Shown in pieces: positions 21,538 through 29,911 of a DNA stretch of 64,000 nucleotides. Positions within the stretch are counted from its first letter, which is position 1. Each line of letters starts with the position of its first letter. The notes below the pieces were generated by a model. That model saw nothing but the letters and a program-made list of their open reading frames with translations, was not told the DNA's origin and searched no databases. The stretch spans positions 1 through 64,000 of the forward strand of contig JBKQHO010000022.1 of the NCBI GenBank assembly GCA_052267165.1, given 5' to 3'. The translations under genes were made by a program, and so were the position numbers. The stretch is from CAWICD01 sp052267165 (GTDB taxonomy: Bacteria; Vulcanimicrobiota; Vulcanimicrobiia; Vulcanimicrobiales; Vulcanimicrobiaceae).

Positions 21538-24254
21538 GTCGTGACCGCTTCGCCGGCTTCGAGCGGCGACTTCCCGGCTCCGCAGTATTCACCACACTGC
21601 TGGATCAGCTTGGCGACGAGCCCCGTCCAGCCGGTTTGATGCGACGCGCCGATCCCCGCGCCGTTGTCGCCGTGGAAGTACTCGTGGAACGGTATGTAGT
21701 CGCGCCAGTTGGGATCGCGCTGGAAGAGCTCGACACCGCCCAAGACCGGACGCCGTCCGTCGGGGCCGCGCTCGAAGATCGCCATCAGCCGGTGTGAGAG
21801 CTCCGTCGCGACCTCCCACAACGTCAGTTGCTTGCCGCTGTCCGTCGGGCATTCCACCTTGAACTCGTCGCCCAAGTAGAAGTGAAACTTTTGCAGCGCT
21901 TCGATCAGCAGAAAGTTGAGCGGAAACCAGATCGGGCCGCGCCAATTCGAGTTTCCGCCGAAGAGACCGCTGCTCGATTCGGCCGGCTCGTAGTCGACCC
22001 GGTACTCGTTGCCGTCGACGTGGAGCACGTACGGATGCTCAGCGTGCCGCCGCGAGATCGCGCGCAAGCCGTAAGGCGAGAGAAACTCAGTTTCAGAGAG
22101 CATCGTCTCGAGGATCTCGCGCAGCCGAGTGCTCCACACGACCGCGAGCAGCCGGCGCGCCCCGATGCCGGGCGTCTCCATGCAAGCGACGTTCGCCTTG
22201 AGGTCCGGCCGGTTCCGGATGAACCACTCCATCCGGCGCTCGAAGTTGGGAAGCCGGTCGAGCACGTCGGGTTCGAGCGTCTCGACGGCCAGCAGCGGAA
22301 TGAGTCCAACCATCGAGCGCACGCGCAGCGGAAACTGGGTGCCGTCGGGAAGCGCGAGCTGGTCGAAGAAGAAGCGCTCGTCCTCGTCCCAGAGGCCGTT
22401 CATCCGCGCGCCGCTCTGGTTCATCGCGTCGGCGATCAGCAAGAAGTGCTCGTAAAACTTCGAGGCGATGTCCTCGTACACGGAGTTGCGCTGAGCCAAC
22501 TCGAGCGCGATCGCCAGCATGCCGAGCGAGTAGAAGGCCATCCAGCTCGTGCCGTCCGACTGGTCGATGCGGCCGCCCGTCGGCAGCACCGCGCTGCGGT
22601 CGAACACGCCGATGTTGTCGAGCCCGAGAAAACCGCCCTGAAAGACGTTGTTGCCGGCAGCGTCCTTGCGGTTGACCCACCAGGTGAAGTTGAGCAGCAG
22701 CTTTTGAAAGACGCGCTCGAGGAAGACGTAGTCGCCCTGGCCGCGCTGCTTCTTCTCGATGCGAAAGACGCGCAGGGCCGACCACGCGTGGACGGGCGGA
22801 TTGACGTCGCCGAAGGCCCATTCGTAGGCGGGAATCTGCCCGCTCGGGTGCATGTACCATTCGCGCGTCAGCAGCACGAGCTGCTGCTTGGCGAAATCCG
22901 GGTCGACGAGCGCCAGCGCGATCACGTGAAAGGCGAGGTCCCACGCCGCGAACCACGGGTACTCCCACGTGTCGGGCATCGAAAGCACGTCGTCGTTGTA
23001 GAGGTGGACCCACTCGTGGTTGCGGCCTGCGCTCCGTCCGAGCGGCGCCTCGGGTTGCGCGGGATCGCCCGCCAGCCAGTCGCGCACGACGTAGTGGTAG
23101 AACTGCTTGCTCCACAGCATGCCGGCGAAGGCCTGGCGCTGCACCGCGCGCAGATCGTCCGAGATCGGATACGGATTGAGCGCGGCGTAGAACGCGTCGG
23201 CCTCGCGCCGGCGCGCCGCGAGCGTCGCCTCGAAGGCGGGGCCCAAGGGCTCGGCGAGCTGGGCGCCGGCGGCTAAGCGCAGGCGAATCCGCTTCGACTC
23301 GTGCGCGCCGAACTCGAGTCGATACCAGAGGCTGGCTTTCGTTCCGGTGCGCTCGGGATTGACCGCCTCGTCACGGCCGTTGACGACCCGTTCGTTGATC
23401 CCGTCCTTCACGTACGGCGACGCGCTCGGGATTCCGAAGAGCCGCTGCGAGTTCGTCTCGTTCTCCGTGAAGAGCGGTTCGCCGCCCGCCTCGGCGTGGA
23501 GCCGGTAGGTGCCCAGCGTCGGGTGCTGCGCTTCGAGCGTCGGGCTGCCGCCCGTGGAGACGTCGCGCAGCCGGGGACGCGGGCTTTTGTCCGACCACGA
23601 CCACGTGTCGCGGAACCAAAGCGTCGGCAGCACGTGCAGCGTCGCGGGCTCCGGCGAGCGGTTCACGATCTCGATCTCGACCAGCACGTCCTCGGGCGAC
23701 TCCTTGGCATAGGTCGCGAACACGTCGAAATAACGGTCGCCGTCGAACGCGCCGGTGTCGACCAGTTCGAACTCCGGTTCGCGCCGGCCGCGCCGGTGGT
23801 TCTCGGCGACGAGGCGCTCGTACGGGAACGCCGTCTGCGGATACTTGTAGAGCGCCTTCATGTAGCTGTGCGTCGGCGTGCCGTCGAGGAAGAAGTAGTA
23901 CTCCTTGACGTCCTCGCCATGATTGCCTTCGCTCCCGGTCAGGCCGAAGAGACGCTCCTTGAGAATCGGATCCGCGCCGTTCCATAGCGCTAAGGCAAAG
24001 CACAAGCGCTGGTGGTTGTCGCTGAAGCCGAGCAGCCCGTCCTCGCCCCAGCGGTAGGCGCGCGAACGTGCGTGGTCGTGCGGCAGATAGTCCCAGGCGC
24101 TTCCGCCTTGGCTGTAGTCCTCGCGCACCGTGCCCCACTGTCGCTCGCTGAGATACGGTCCCCAACGGCGCCAGTGCGCGGTTCGCGCCCGCGCCTCGTC
24201 CAAGCGGGCTCGTTCGCCGCCGCTTTCGCCCGTTGCGCCGTTGCCGGCGCTCAC
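21522..24254 (-). CDS. GH63-like glucosidase (MGH1-type)
   Basis: A 910-residue cytoplasmic glycosidase-like protein. The first 350 residues form a beta-rich domain (GSAWDYLPHDHARSRAYRWG, EDGLLGFSDNHQRLCFALAL), the rest an (alpha/alpha)6 barrel (WEYPWFAAWDLAFHVIALAL, GFLGLDNIGVFDRS, NSNWRGPIWFPLNFLLIEAL, GDNGAGIGASHQTGWTGLVA), as in GH63 and mannosylglycerate-hydrolase-like enzymes. The acid WDLAFH and the ASHQTGWT segment are catalytic-site regions. Likely substrate is an alpha-glucoside, not determined. GTG at 24254 overlaps the stop of the glucose dehydrogenase (GTGA), so the long reading upstream is a shadow. Confidence 0.88.
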   Translation of the reverse strand: MSAGNGATGESGGERARLDEARARTAHWRRWGPYLSERQWGTVREDYSQGGSAWDYLPHDHARSRAYRWGEDGLLGFSDNHQRLCFALALWNGADPILKERLFGLTGSEGNHGEDVKEYYFFLDGTPTHSYMKALYKYPQTAFPYERLVAENHRRGRREPEFELVDTGAFDGDRYFDVFATYAKESPEDVLVEIEIVNRSPEPATLHVLPTLWFRDTWSWSDKSPRPRLRDVSTGGSPTLEAQHPTLGTYRLHAEAGGEPLFTENETNSQRLFGIPSASPYVKDGINERVVNGRDEAVNPERTGTKASLWYRLEFGAHESKRIRLRLAAGAQLAEPLGPAFEATLAARRREADAFYAALNPYPISDDLRAVQRQAFAGMLWSKQFYHYVVRDWLAGDPAQPEAPLGRSAGRNHEWVHLYNDDVLSMPDTWEYPWFAAWDLAFHVIALALVDPDFAKQQLVLLTREWYMHPSGQIPAYEWAFGDVNPPVHAWSALRVFRIEKKQRGQGDYVFLERVFQKLLLNFTWWVNRKDAAGNNVFQGGFLGLDNIGVFDRSAVLPTGGRIDQSDGTSWMAFYSLGMLAIALELAQRNSVYEDIASKFYEHFLLIADAMNQSGARMNGLWDEDERFFFDQLALPDGTQFPLRVRSMVGLIPLLAVETLEPDVLDRLPNFERRMEWFIRNRPDLKANVACMETPGIGARRLLAVVWSTRLREILETMLSETEFLSPYGLRAISRRHAEHPYVLHVDGNEYRVDYEPAESSSGLFGGNSNWRGPIWFPLNFLLIEALQKFHFYLGDEFKVECPTDSGKQLTLWEVATELSHRLMAIFERGPDGRRPVLGGVELFQRDPNWRDYIPFHEYFHGDNGAGIGASHQTGWTGLVAKLIQQCGEYCGAGKSPLEAGEAVTTTAGG

Positions 24255-25348
24255 GAAGTCATCTCGCAGAAGACCTTGATGACGTCCTTTCCGGAGGTCA
24301 GCTCGCGCACGAGCTGCTCGTAGTTGGCCAGCCCGCGGACGGGATGCGTCAAGAGCTTGCGCAGCCAGCCCGGCCAGGTCAGTTCGGCCCGCGCGAAGTC
24401 GCCGACGCCCAGTTCGAAGTGCTCGCGGCTCGCGTTCACTGTACCCAGCATCACCTTGTTGCCTAAGACGAATTGCAGGTTGAGGCGGTCGGCGTCGAGC
24501 GAGATCGTGTGCTTTCCGCCGGTCACGCTTGCTAGGACGAGCACGCCGTTCTTGCCGAGCTCGCCCATCGCGGTGAAGGCCAGCGGCGCGAAGCCGGTCG
24601 CTTCGAAGATGATGTCGAACGGCCCGAGCTGCTGCGCGCTGTGCTCGAACGGCAATTCGGAGACCGCGTGGTACGTCGCGCCGGTCTCTTCCACGAGCGA
24701 CGCGTTGAGGTTCGGTTTGTCTCTCGTGGCGAAGGCGTGAACTTCGAGCCCGCGCAGGCGCAGCGCCATGGTTGCCAGCAGCCCGACGGTCCCTGCGCCG
24801 AGCACCGCGGCCCGGCGCGGGCGCCAAACCTTGAGGCGGCGTTGGATCTCGTACGCTTGCGAGACGCCTTTCTCGACGATGCTGGTCGGTTCGAGCAGGA
24901 CGCCGACGTCGCGTAAGCCGGGCGGTACGAGGACCAGGAATTCTTCACTCTCGAGGTAGTGCTCGGTGAGAAAACCGTGTCGCAGGTTGATGCCGCGCTC
25001 GAAGTAGACGTCGTCGGTCGTGAAGTCCGGGCTGCCGATCGTGTCGTAGATGCTGCCGCCGGGACGGCGTACCGTCGCGACGACGTAGTCGCCGGGACGC
25101 AGCCCCGATACGTCGGGCCCGACGGCCTCGACGATTCCGAAGCTCTCGTGCCCGGTGATGAGATAGGCCTCGCCGGGCGGCGGCGAGCCGTACTCGCCGG
25201 CGAGGATCTCTTTGTCGGTGCCGTCGACGCCGACGGCCAAGACCTTCACCAGCACGCCGCGTCCATGCGGAACGTCCTCGAGCGTCGGCTGCGCGACGTC
25301 GATGAGACGCGCGCCGCCGTTGTTGGGAAAGACTGCTACGGCCTTCAT
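24251..25348 (-). CDS. Glucose 1-dehydrogenase (MDR family)
   Basis: A 365-residue medium-chain dehydrogenase resembling archaeal glucose 1-dehydrogenases: GHESFGIVEAVGPDVSGLRP, the structural LEPTSIVEKGVSQAYE segment and the NAD(P) loop VLGAGTVGLLATMAL. The residue after LAVGVDGTDKEIL at the catalytic zinc site is Asp rather than the usual Cys (family members vary here), and there is no CxxC structural-zinc cluster. It oxidises glucose to gluconolactone, first step of a non-phosphorylative route. It is co-transcribed with the glucosidase, whose start overlaps its stop. GAGGA precedes ATG 25348. Confidence 0.88.
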   Translation of the reverse strand: MKAVAVFPNNGGARLIDVAQPTLEDVPHGRGVLVKVLAVGVDGTDKEILAGEYGSPPPGEAYLITGHESFGIVEAVGPDVSGLRPGDYVVATVRRPGGSIYDTIGSPDFTTDDVYFERGINLRHGFLTEHYLESEEFLVLVPPGLRDVGVLLEPTSIVEKGVSQAYEIQRRLKVWRPRRAAVLGAGTVGLLATMALRLRGLEVHAFATRDKPNLNASLVEETGATYHAVSELPFEHSAQQLGPFDIIFEATGFAPLAFTAMGELGKNGVLVLASVTGGKHTISLDADRLNLQFVLGNKVMLGTVNASREHFELGVGDFARAELTWPGWLRKLLTHPVRGLANYEQLVRELTSGKDVIKVFCEMTS

Positions 25349-25433
25349 GCTGCGATCCTCGTGCGAACGAATGATTCTCCGCTCCGGCGAACGACGTGCT
25401 TCCTTTCGAGCAAGCGTGCGCGCTTGCGCCCGG

Positions 25434-25478
25434 CTCAAAAGTGCCCGCGGGCGGGCCGTCCTTGGGCCGCCCGCGGGC
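25434..25478 (-). terminator. Terminator after the DUF305-like gene
   Basis: A perfect 12-bp inverted repeat (25443-25454 with 25467-25478) followed on the minus strand by ACTTTTG. It separates the DUF305-like gene from the glucose dehydrogenase gene. Confidence 0.72.
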
Positions 25479-25496
25479 CGCTCACGCCGCGGGTCG

Positions 25497-25847
25497 CTAG
25501 TGGCCGCCGCCGAGAATCTCGCGCAGCTCGGCGTTGCTTGCGTTGGCATCCTCGATGAACTTTTGCGCCATCGCCTTGGCCTTGGCGTCTTTCCCGCACT
25601 TGACTTCGATCTTTGCGACTGCGGTGCCGCTGGTGTGCATCGACATCATCGCCGCAGCGAAATCCTTGTCGACGTCGCCCGTCGGCTTCATCATCGACGC
25701 ATCGCCGCTTTGCATCGCTTTCATCATTCCGGAATCCGCCGAACTACAATCGCCTGACATGGTATCGGCGAACGAAGCGACCGGGGCGAGCGCGACCAGT
25801 GCGAGCGCGCTTGCGAACATGGCGGCCGCGAACCAAGAGGTCTTCAT
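25497..25847 (-). CDS. Exported DUF305-like protein, possible metal stress role
   Basis: A 116-residue exported protein: signal peptide at residues 1-26 (TSWFAAAMFASALALVALAP, cleavage near SFA), then a Met- and His-containing helical domain (DKDFAAAMMSMHTSGTAVAK, CGKDAKAKAMAQKFIEDANA) resembling DUF305. Members such as CopM bind copper through Met/His residues; here the HHxM pattern is reduced to one His in MSMHTSG. AAGGAGAG precedes ATG 25847. A CDF metal exporter gene lies divergently 258 bases away, which supports metal homeostasis without proving it. Confidence 0.78.
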   Translation of the reverse strand: MKTSWFAAAMFASALALVALAPVASFADTMSGDCSSADSGMMKAMQSGDASMMKPTGDVDKDFAAAMMSMHTSGTAVAKIEVKCGKDAKAKAMAQKFIEDANASNAELREILGGGH

Positions 25848-25970
25848 GGTGATACTCTCCTTAGAAAGAGTGCAAGAATGTCGAGGCGAGAACCGTTTCA
25901 ATCGCCTGGCTCAGACTAACAGCGCCGCCGCGCTGGCGCTGTCGGCGTCCTTACGTTAGGAACCGATTTC

Positions 25971-25998
25971 CTTGCGACGAAGCGAGCGTCGTCGCAAG
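25971..25998. repeat. Inverted repeat upstream of the CDF gene
   Basis: CTTGCGACGA and TCGTCGCAAG form a perfect 10-bp inverted repeat with an 8-base spacer in the 257-base divergent intergenic region. No T-tract. It could be an operator for a metal-responsive regulator or a simple hairpin. Confidence 0.45.
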
Positions 25999-26066
25999 GG
26001 TATATGCGATTTGCCACAGCGCGTGACGGCGTGGCGGCCAAGCGTCGCCGCTCTGCCCTCTCGCGC

Positions 26067-26095
26067 TTGCGGCGCTGGAGCGCCGAAGGTATCAT
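26067..26095 (+). promoter_or_regulatory. Putative promoter of the CDF gene
   Basis: TTGCGG (26067-26072) and TATCAT (26090-26095) spaced by 17 bases. The GTG start is 10 bases after the -10 box, another probably leaderless arrangement. Confidence 0.5.
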
Positions 26096-26104
26096 GCTAG
26101 GGCC

Positions 26105-27046
26105 GTGACCAGCGCCACCAGCATCAAGAAGCAGGCTGATAACCCGCCGCGCAGCACCGCCGAACGGGCTGCGCGCATCGGTTTGTTGGGAGTCTTCGTC
26201 GGCGTGACGGTGCTGGGGCTGAAGTATTACGCTTACCTAAAAACGGGAAGCGTCGCGCTCTACTCCGACGCGCTCGAAAGCATCATCAACGTCGTGGTCG
26301 CGGCAACCGCCTACGTCGCCTTGCGCGTGAGCGCAAAGCCGGCCGACGCGAAGCATCCCTACGGTTATGCCAAGGCCGAGTATTTTTCGGCGGGGGTCGA
26401 GGGGATCCTGATCGTGGTGGCGGCGCTGGCGATTCTGCGTCAATCGGTGCTGGGCTTCATTCATCCCCATGCATTGGAGACGCCGTTCATCGGGCTTGCG
26501 GTCAACGGCACGGCGACGGTTCTCAATGCCCTCTGGTGCGCCGTCTTGCTCAAGTGCGGCCGCGAATGGCGCTCGCCGGCACTCTTAGGCGATGGGAAAC
26601 ACGTCCTTGCCGACGTCGTGACATCGATGGGCGTCGTGATCGGCGTCGGGCTGGTAGCGCTGACCGCACGCCTGTGGCTCGACCCCGCTATCGCGTGCTT
26701 GGTGGCGGTGAATATCTTGTGGTCGGGCTGGGGCCTGGTGCGCGACTCGATGAGCGGCTTACTCGACGAGGCGGTTCCGGAAGACGTGCTCGCGCGTATC
26801 CGTCAGGTGTTGCGCGAGCGCTCGGCCGGCGCACTCGAAGTCCACGATTTGCGCACGCGGCGCGCCGCCCGCCACGTCTTCGTCGAGTTTCATCTCGTCG
26901 TCCCCGGCGACATGACGGTCGCGACCGCTCACGCGATCTGCGACTCGATCGAAGAAGCATTGCAGGACGACTTGGATGGTCCGATCGTGACGATCCACGT
27001 CGAGCCCGAGTGGAAGGCCGAACGTACCAACACTTTGATCTTTTGA
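26105..27046 (+). CDS. Cation diffusion facilitator (CDF) metal exporter
   Basis: A 313-residue membrane protein of the CDF family, which exports Zn, Fe, Co or Mn in exchange for protons. Six transmembrane segments are visible (from about residue 25 to 215). TM2 contains ALYSDALESIINV with the Ser-Asp metal site, TM5 GKHVLADVVTSMGVV with His-Asp. The AKHPYGYAKAEYF loop and the C-terminal cytoplasmic domain (about 220-305, VHDLRTRRAARHVFVEFHLV) are standard. The combination SDALE in TM2 and HVLAD in TM5 does not fix the metal with certainty. GTG 26105 is preferred. Confidence 0.93.
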   Translation: MTSATSIKKQADNPPRSTAERAARIGLLGVFVGVTVLGLKYYAYLKTGSVALYSDALESIINVVVAATAYVALRVSAKPADAKHPYGYAKAEYFSAGVEGILIVVAALAILRQSVLGFIHPHALETPFIGLAVNGTATVLNALWCAVLLKCGREWRSPALLGDGKHVLADVVTSMGVVIGVGLVALTARLWLDPAIACLVAVNILWSGWGLVRDSMSGLLDEAVPEDVLARIRQVLRERSAGALEVHDLRTRRAARHVFVEFHLVVPGDMTVATAHAICDSIEEALQDDLDGPIVTIHVEPEWKAERTNTLIF

Positions 27047-27312
27047 CGGCGATCGGCCGTGCCGTCGAAGCGCCGGATCTCGCCGCGGATCGGCACCTTC
27101 GGCAGCGCCATCGCGGGCCACACCTTCGGGTCCGAGGCCGCTGCGAGGCCTGGTCCCCCGGCAGCCACCGGAACGTCCGGCGCGCCGTGCGAGCTGCAAG
27201 ACGGTAATGCGGTTGCTGCTCCGTACGTTAAGAAGTGGGAACGCTTCCTCGTTTTAAGACTCAACCAACTCGGGTCGGAGGCCTGGCCGCCGCTTGTTAG
27301 GAATGCTTCGCC

Positions 27313-27501
27313 ATGAAGCTGATATTGGAAGTCATCGTGGCGGCTATTCTGCACCCGCTGGCCTGGATATTAATGTTGCTTAACATCTTTGGGCGCGAAG
27401 ATCTCGACGGCGGCAAGAAGCTGATTTGGGCGATCGCCGGCATCGTTTGGGGAATCGGGCCGATTCTTTACGTCACCGTCGGAGAAGGCGCGCTCTGGTA
27501 A
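27313..27501 (+). CDS. Small membrane protein (62 aa)
   Basis: A 62-residue protein with two membrane segments (EVIVAAILHPLAWILMLLNI and KLIWAIAGIVWGIGPILYVT) separated by FGREDLDGGKK. The layout recalls the PLDc_N-like small membrane proteins, but no function can be assigned. AGGAA lies 11 bases upstream of the ATG. Its stop codon is overlapped by the probable start of the GNAT gene. Confidence 0.7.
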   Translation: MKLILEVIVAAILHPLAWILMLLNIFGREDLDGGKKLIWAIAGIVWGIGPILYVTVGEGALW

Positions 27502-28034
27502 CCGACCGGCTCCTGCTGCGCGAGCCGGTCGACGCGGACGCAGCGCTGCTGCTCGCCTATCATGCGCGCAACGCCGAGCGTTTCGCGCCGTGGGATCCCA
27601 GGCGCCCGGACGCGCTCTCCGAACATCTGCGCTGGATCGTGTGGCGGCGCCAGCAGAGCGCTCAGGGCTCGGGCCGCTCGTTCCTGGCCTTCGATCGCGC
27701 CGTGCCCGCGAAGCTCGCGGGCGTCGTCAACCTCGACGCGATCGGCAACGAGGCCGAACCGAACGCGCTGCTCGGCTACTCGCTCGACGGCGCCTACGAG
27801 GGCCGCGGCTACGCGTGCGAGGCGGCCGCCGCGGTCGTTGCCTACGCCTTCGACGAACTGCGCCTCACGCGCTTGATCGCGCACTACGATCCGGCTAACG
27901 AGCGCAGCGGCGCGCTCCTGCGCCGGCTCGGTTTCGTCGTCGAAGCCGTGGCGGCGGACGTTCCGCCCGCCTTGCGCACGCTCATGCGCCCGCAAGTCAT
28001 GGCCACGCTGGCGCGCCCTCGGTCTGCCGGCTAA
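27495..28034 (+). CDS. GNAT N-acetyltransferase (RimJ/RimL-like)
   Basis: A 179-residue GNAT protein. It begins TDRLLLREPVDADAALLLAY, typical of the RimJ/RimL/SpeG-like group, and has the acetyl-CoA loop in GYSLDGAYEGRGYACEAAAA and the ANERSGALLRRLGFVVE motif near the C terminus. No ATG, GTG or TTG lies at the right place: the frame only opens within the preceding gene. CTG at 27495 follows GGAGAAGG (27481-27488) at six bases, so I choose it; it overlaps the stop of the small membrane protein. The target may be a ribosomal protein or amino-acid end but is not known. Confidence 0.83.
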   Translation: MVTDRLLLREPVDADAALLLAYHARNAERFAPWDPRRPDALSEHLRWIVWRRQQSAQGSGRSFLAFDRAVPAKLAGVVNLDAIGNEAEPNALLGYSLDGAYEGRGYACEAAAAVVAYAFDELRLTRLIAHYDPANERSGALLRRLGFVVEAVAADVPPALRTLMRPQVMATLARPRSAG

Positions 28035-28268
28035 TCGCGTATACGACGGCAGATCGGTGTGATAGGTCGAGACGAGCGGAACGTCGAGCTGCCGCGCGAC
28101 GTGCCGGCCCGTCGCGCCCAACGCCGCGGGACCCGCGAGGTGAACGATCTCCGGTTTGAAACGGCGCAGCCGAGCCGTTATCCCCGCTTGCGGCGGCGTC
28201 AGCTGCAGCTCGGGGTAGAGCGGCAGCGGCATTCCGAAGAGCGGGACGATCTCGCTGCCGGCAAAGCC
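28035..28268 (-). pseudogene. Glycosyltransferase (GT4) fragment
   Basis: The minus frame reads GFAGSEIVPLFGMPLPLYPE then RLRRFKPEIVHLAGPAALGA and VSTYHTDLPSYTR. This is the acceptor-domain part of a GT-B fold, family 4 glycosyltransferase, such as the mannosyltransferases that elongate polar lipids. It has no proper start, breaks off at the GNAT stop and lacks the whole nucleotide-sugar domain. It is a remnant of about 78 residues. Confidence 0.7.
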
Positions 28269-28387
28269 CTTGTGCGAGTTAGGCGGGCCGCATTTGCGTG
28301 CGACCCCTCCTCAACGCATAATCGGCCGCGGGCGGCGTCCTCTCGCGGGCAGGGCACCTATCGGCGAGCGCGAACAGGCCCGCTCGT

Positions 28388-28462
<75 letters not shown>

Positions 28463-28467
28463 GAAGT

Positions 28468-28503
28468 GAAGAAGCTCTCGCGAACATACGCGGGAGCTTC
28501 TTC
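28468..28503 (+). terminator. Long hairpin after tRNA-Lys(CTT)
   Basis: A 15-bp stem (28468-28482 with 28489-28503, one wobble) and a 6-base loop. The T-tract is weak (CGTATTG), so it may act as a terminator or as a 3' processing stop for the tRNA and, on the other strand, for the STAS gene. Confidence 0.55.
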
Positions 28504-28553
28504 GTATTGACGGGCGAGAAGCCGCCCGCTCTGGCGCATGAGCCCCTAGTAGG

Positions 28554-29057
28554 CTAGTGCTCGTACCGGGAAGCCCTGGTCGAGTAGCGGTGGAGGATTC
28601 GGGTTCCGGCCGACTCAGTCGCTTCGTTTTCGGCTTCGGCGTCTTTCGTTTCGAGCGCTTCGGAGACCAGGCGGCTGTGGCTCGCCGTGCAGCGGCAGCG
28701 CGCGAAACGACAGCCCGCGATGCCGTGAAACGTGATGCCGTGCGTGCAGCGGTCGCAGAAGAGAAGCCGTTCGAAATCGAGCGGCGCCTCGTCGTCGATG
28801 AGCACATCCAATACGACCGAAGGAATTCGAGCTCCGGTGACTTCCAGGCGCACACCGAGCGTCTTGCGCCAGCGCGCGATGAGCGACGCGACTACGGAGT
28901 CCACATACGTGCAGTGCTCGAACGAGAGAACGACGGGCTTGGCTTCGTTCGATTTCCCCGCGTTGAGGACGCGTTCGAGCTCCTCGGCGACGCTATGGTC
29001 GAGGGCGCCGACGACGTTGAGGACGACCGATTCGGGGCGTTCTTCCACGGAAAACAT
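28554..29057 (-). CDS. STAS-domain protein with C-terminal cysteine cluster
   Basis: A 167-residue protein. Residues 1-95 read as a STAS (anti-sigma antagonist-like) domain: MFSVEERPESVVLNVVGALD, then SFEHCTYVDSVVASLIARW at the position of the regulatory serine loop. After it comes LLFCDRCTHGITFHGIAGCR followed by ARCRC, a Cys/His cluster that could bind a metal, and a charged tail (about 135-167). A paralogue with the same cluster lies just upstream in the same orientation. Neither has a nearby kinase or sigma factor. ATG 29057 gives the same start as the paralogue; longer readings are shadow. Confidence 0.7.
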   Translation of the reverse strand: MFSVEERPESVVLNVVGALDHSVAEELERVLNAGKSNEAKPVVLSFEHCTYVDSVVASLIARWRKTLGVRLEVTGARIPSVVLDVLIDDEAPLDFERLLFCDRCTHGITFHGIAGCRFARCRCTASHSRLVSEALETKDAEAENEATESAGTRILHRYSTRASRYEH

Positions 29058-29112
29058 TATATGGTCCCATCGTACCAACGATCGTCCGGGCGGGCAAGTA
29101 AGGGCAAATCGC

Positions 29113-29514
29113 CTATTCCATCGCCCCAGCTGGGACGGCGAGCGCGGCCGTCCTCCGCGAACTCGGCGCCAGCAGACGCACGCGGCTCGCGACGCAGCGG
29201 CAGCCGGGAAGGCGGCAACCGGCGATGCCATGCGCGCTTATGCCGTGCATGCAACGGCCGCAGAAGAGCAGGCGTTGCATCAGTGCTTCATCCTCGATCC
29301 GCAAGCGGACGCCGGGAGCGCGGCGGTGACGGCTGACAACCCCGGCCACAGTGGAATCCATATACGTGCAATGGTGCAAAGAAAGTACGATGGGCTTCTC
29401 GGGGGGAGCTTCAGCGATTTCCAAGGCGCGCTCGAACGCCGGAATCAGCGAGCAGTCCAAGCTGCCGATGACGTGCAGAACGACGCTGTCCGGCAGATCC
29501 TCGATCGAGAACAT
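29113..29514 (-). CDS. STAS-domain protein with C-terminal cysteine cluster (paralogue)
   Basis: A 133-residue protein collinear with the one at 28554-29057: MFSIEDLPDSVVLHVIGSLD, SLHHCTYMDSTVAGVVSRHR, then LLFCGRCMHGISAHGIAGCR and PGCRC. The two share the spacing of every Cys and His in the cluster but differ widely elsewhere, so the cluster is under constraint. The antagonist Ser is in MDSTVAG. It may act in a partner-switch controlling a sigma factor or respond to redox or metal through the cysteines, both speculative. The gap between the two genes is 55 bases. Confidence 0.7.
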   Translation of the reverse strand: MFSIEDLPDSVVLHVIGSLDCSLIPAFERALEIAEAPPEKPIVLSLHHCTYMDSTVAGVVSRHRRAPGVRLRIEDEALMQRLLFCGRCMHGISAHGIAGCRLPGCRCVASRVRLLAPSSRRTAALAVPAGAME

Positions 29515-29663
29515 GGGCGAGCCGGCCTCGCGGCAGACCGTTTAAGCGCTAGTAAGAAGAAGTTGCAGTAGCTCATTCTAGCATGCGTCGGCCGGCAGGG
29601 ATAGCACCGGGCGGGCCCTACGAGGAATGCCGGTCGGGGCACCGAACCGGAGGGCTCGGCCGG

Positions 29664-29745
<82 letters not shown>

Positions 29746-29802
29746 GATTGCTTTCCGCAGCGGGAGTGGTTCGGCAGCGGACGCCGAAGCTTGGCAGGTC
29801 GC

Positions 29803-29877
29803 GCGGAAGTAGCTCAGTGGTAGAGCATCGCCTTGCCAAGGCGAGGGTCGCGAGTTCGAATCTCGTCTTCCGCTCCA
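29803..29877 (+). tRNA. tRNA-Gly (anticodon GCC)
   Basis: Acceptor GCGGAAG with CTTCCGC, anticodon stem TCGCC / GGCGA with loop TTGCCAA (GCC), T arm GCGAG TTCGAAT CTCGT, discriminator T and encoded CCA (29875-29877). It lies 57 bases after tRNA-Leu and 34 before tig. Confidence 0.95.
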
Positions 29878-29911
29878 GTCCCGCCTCCAAGAAAGGCTTG
29901 ACCCGCGAATC

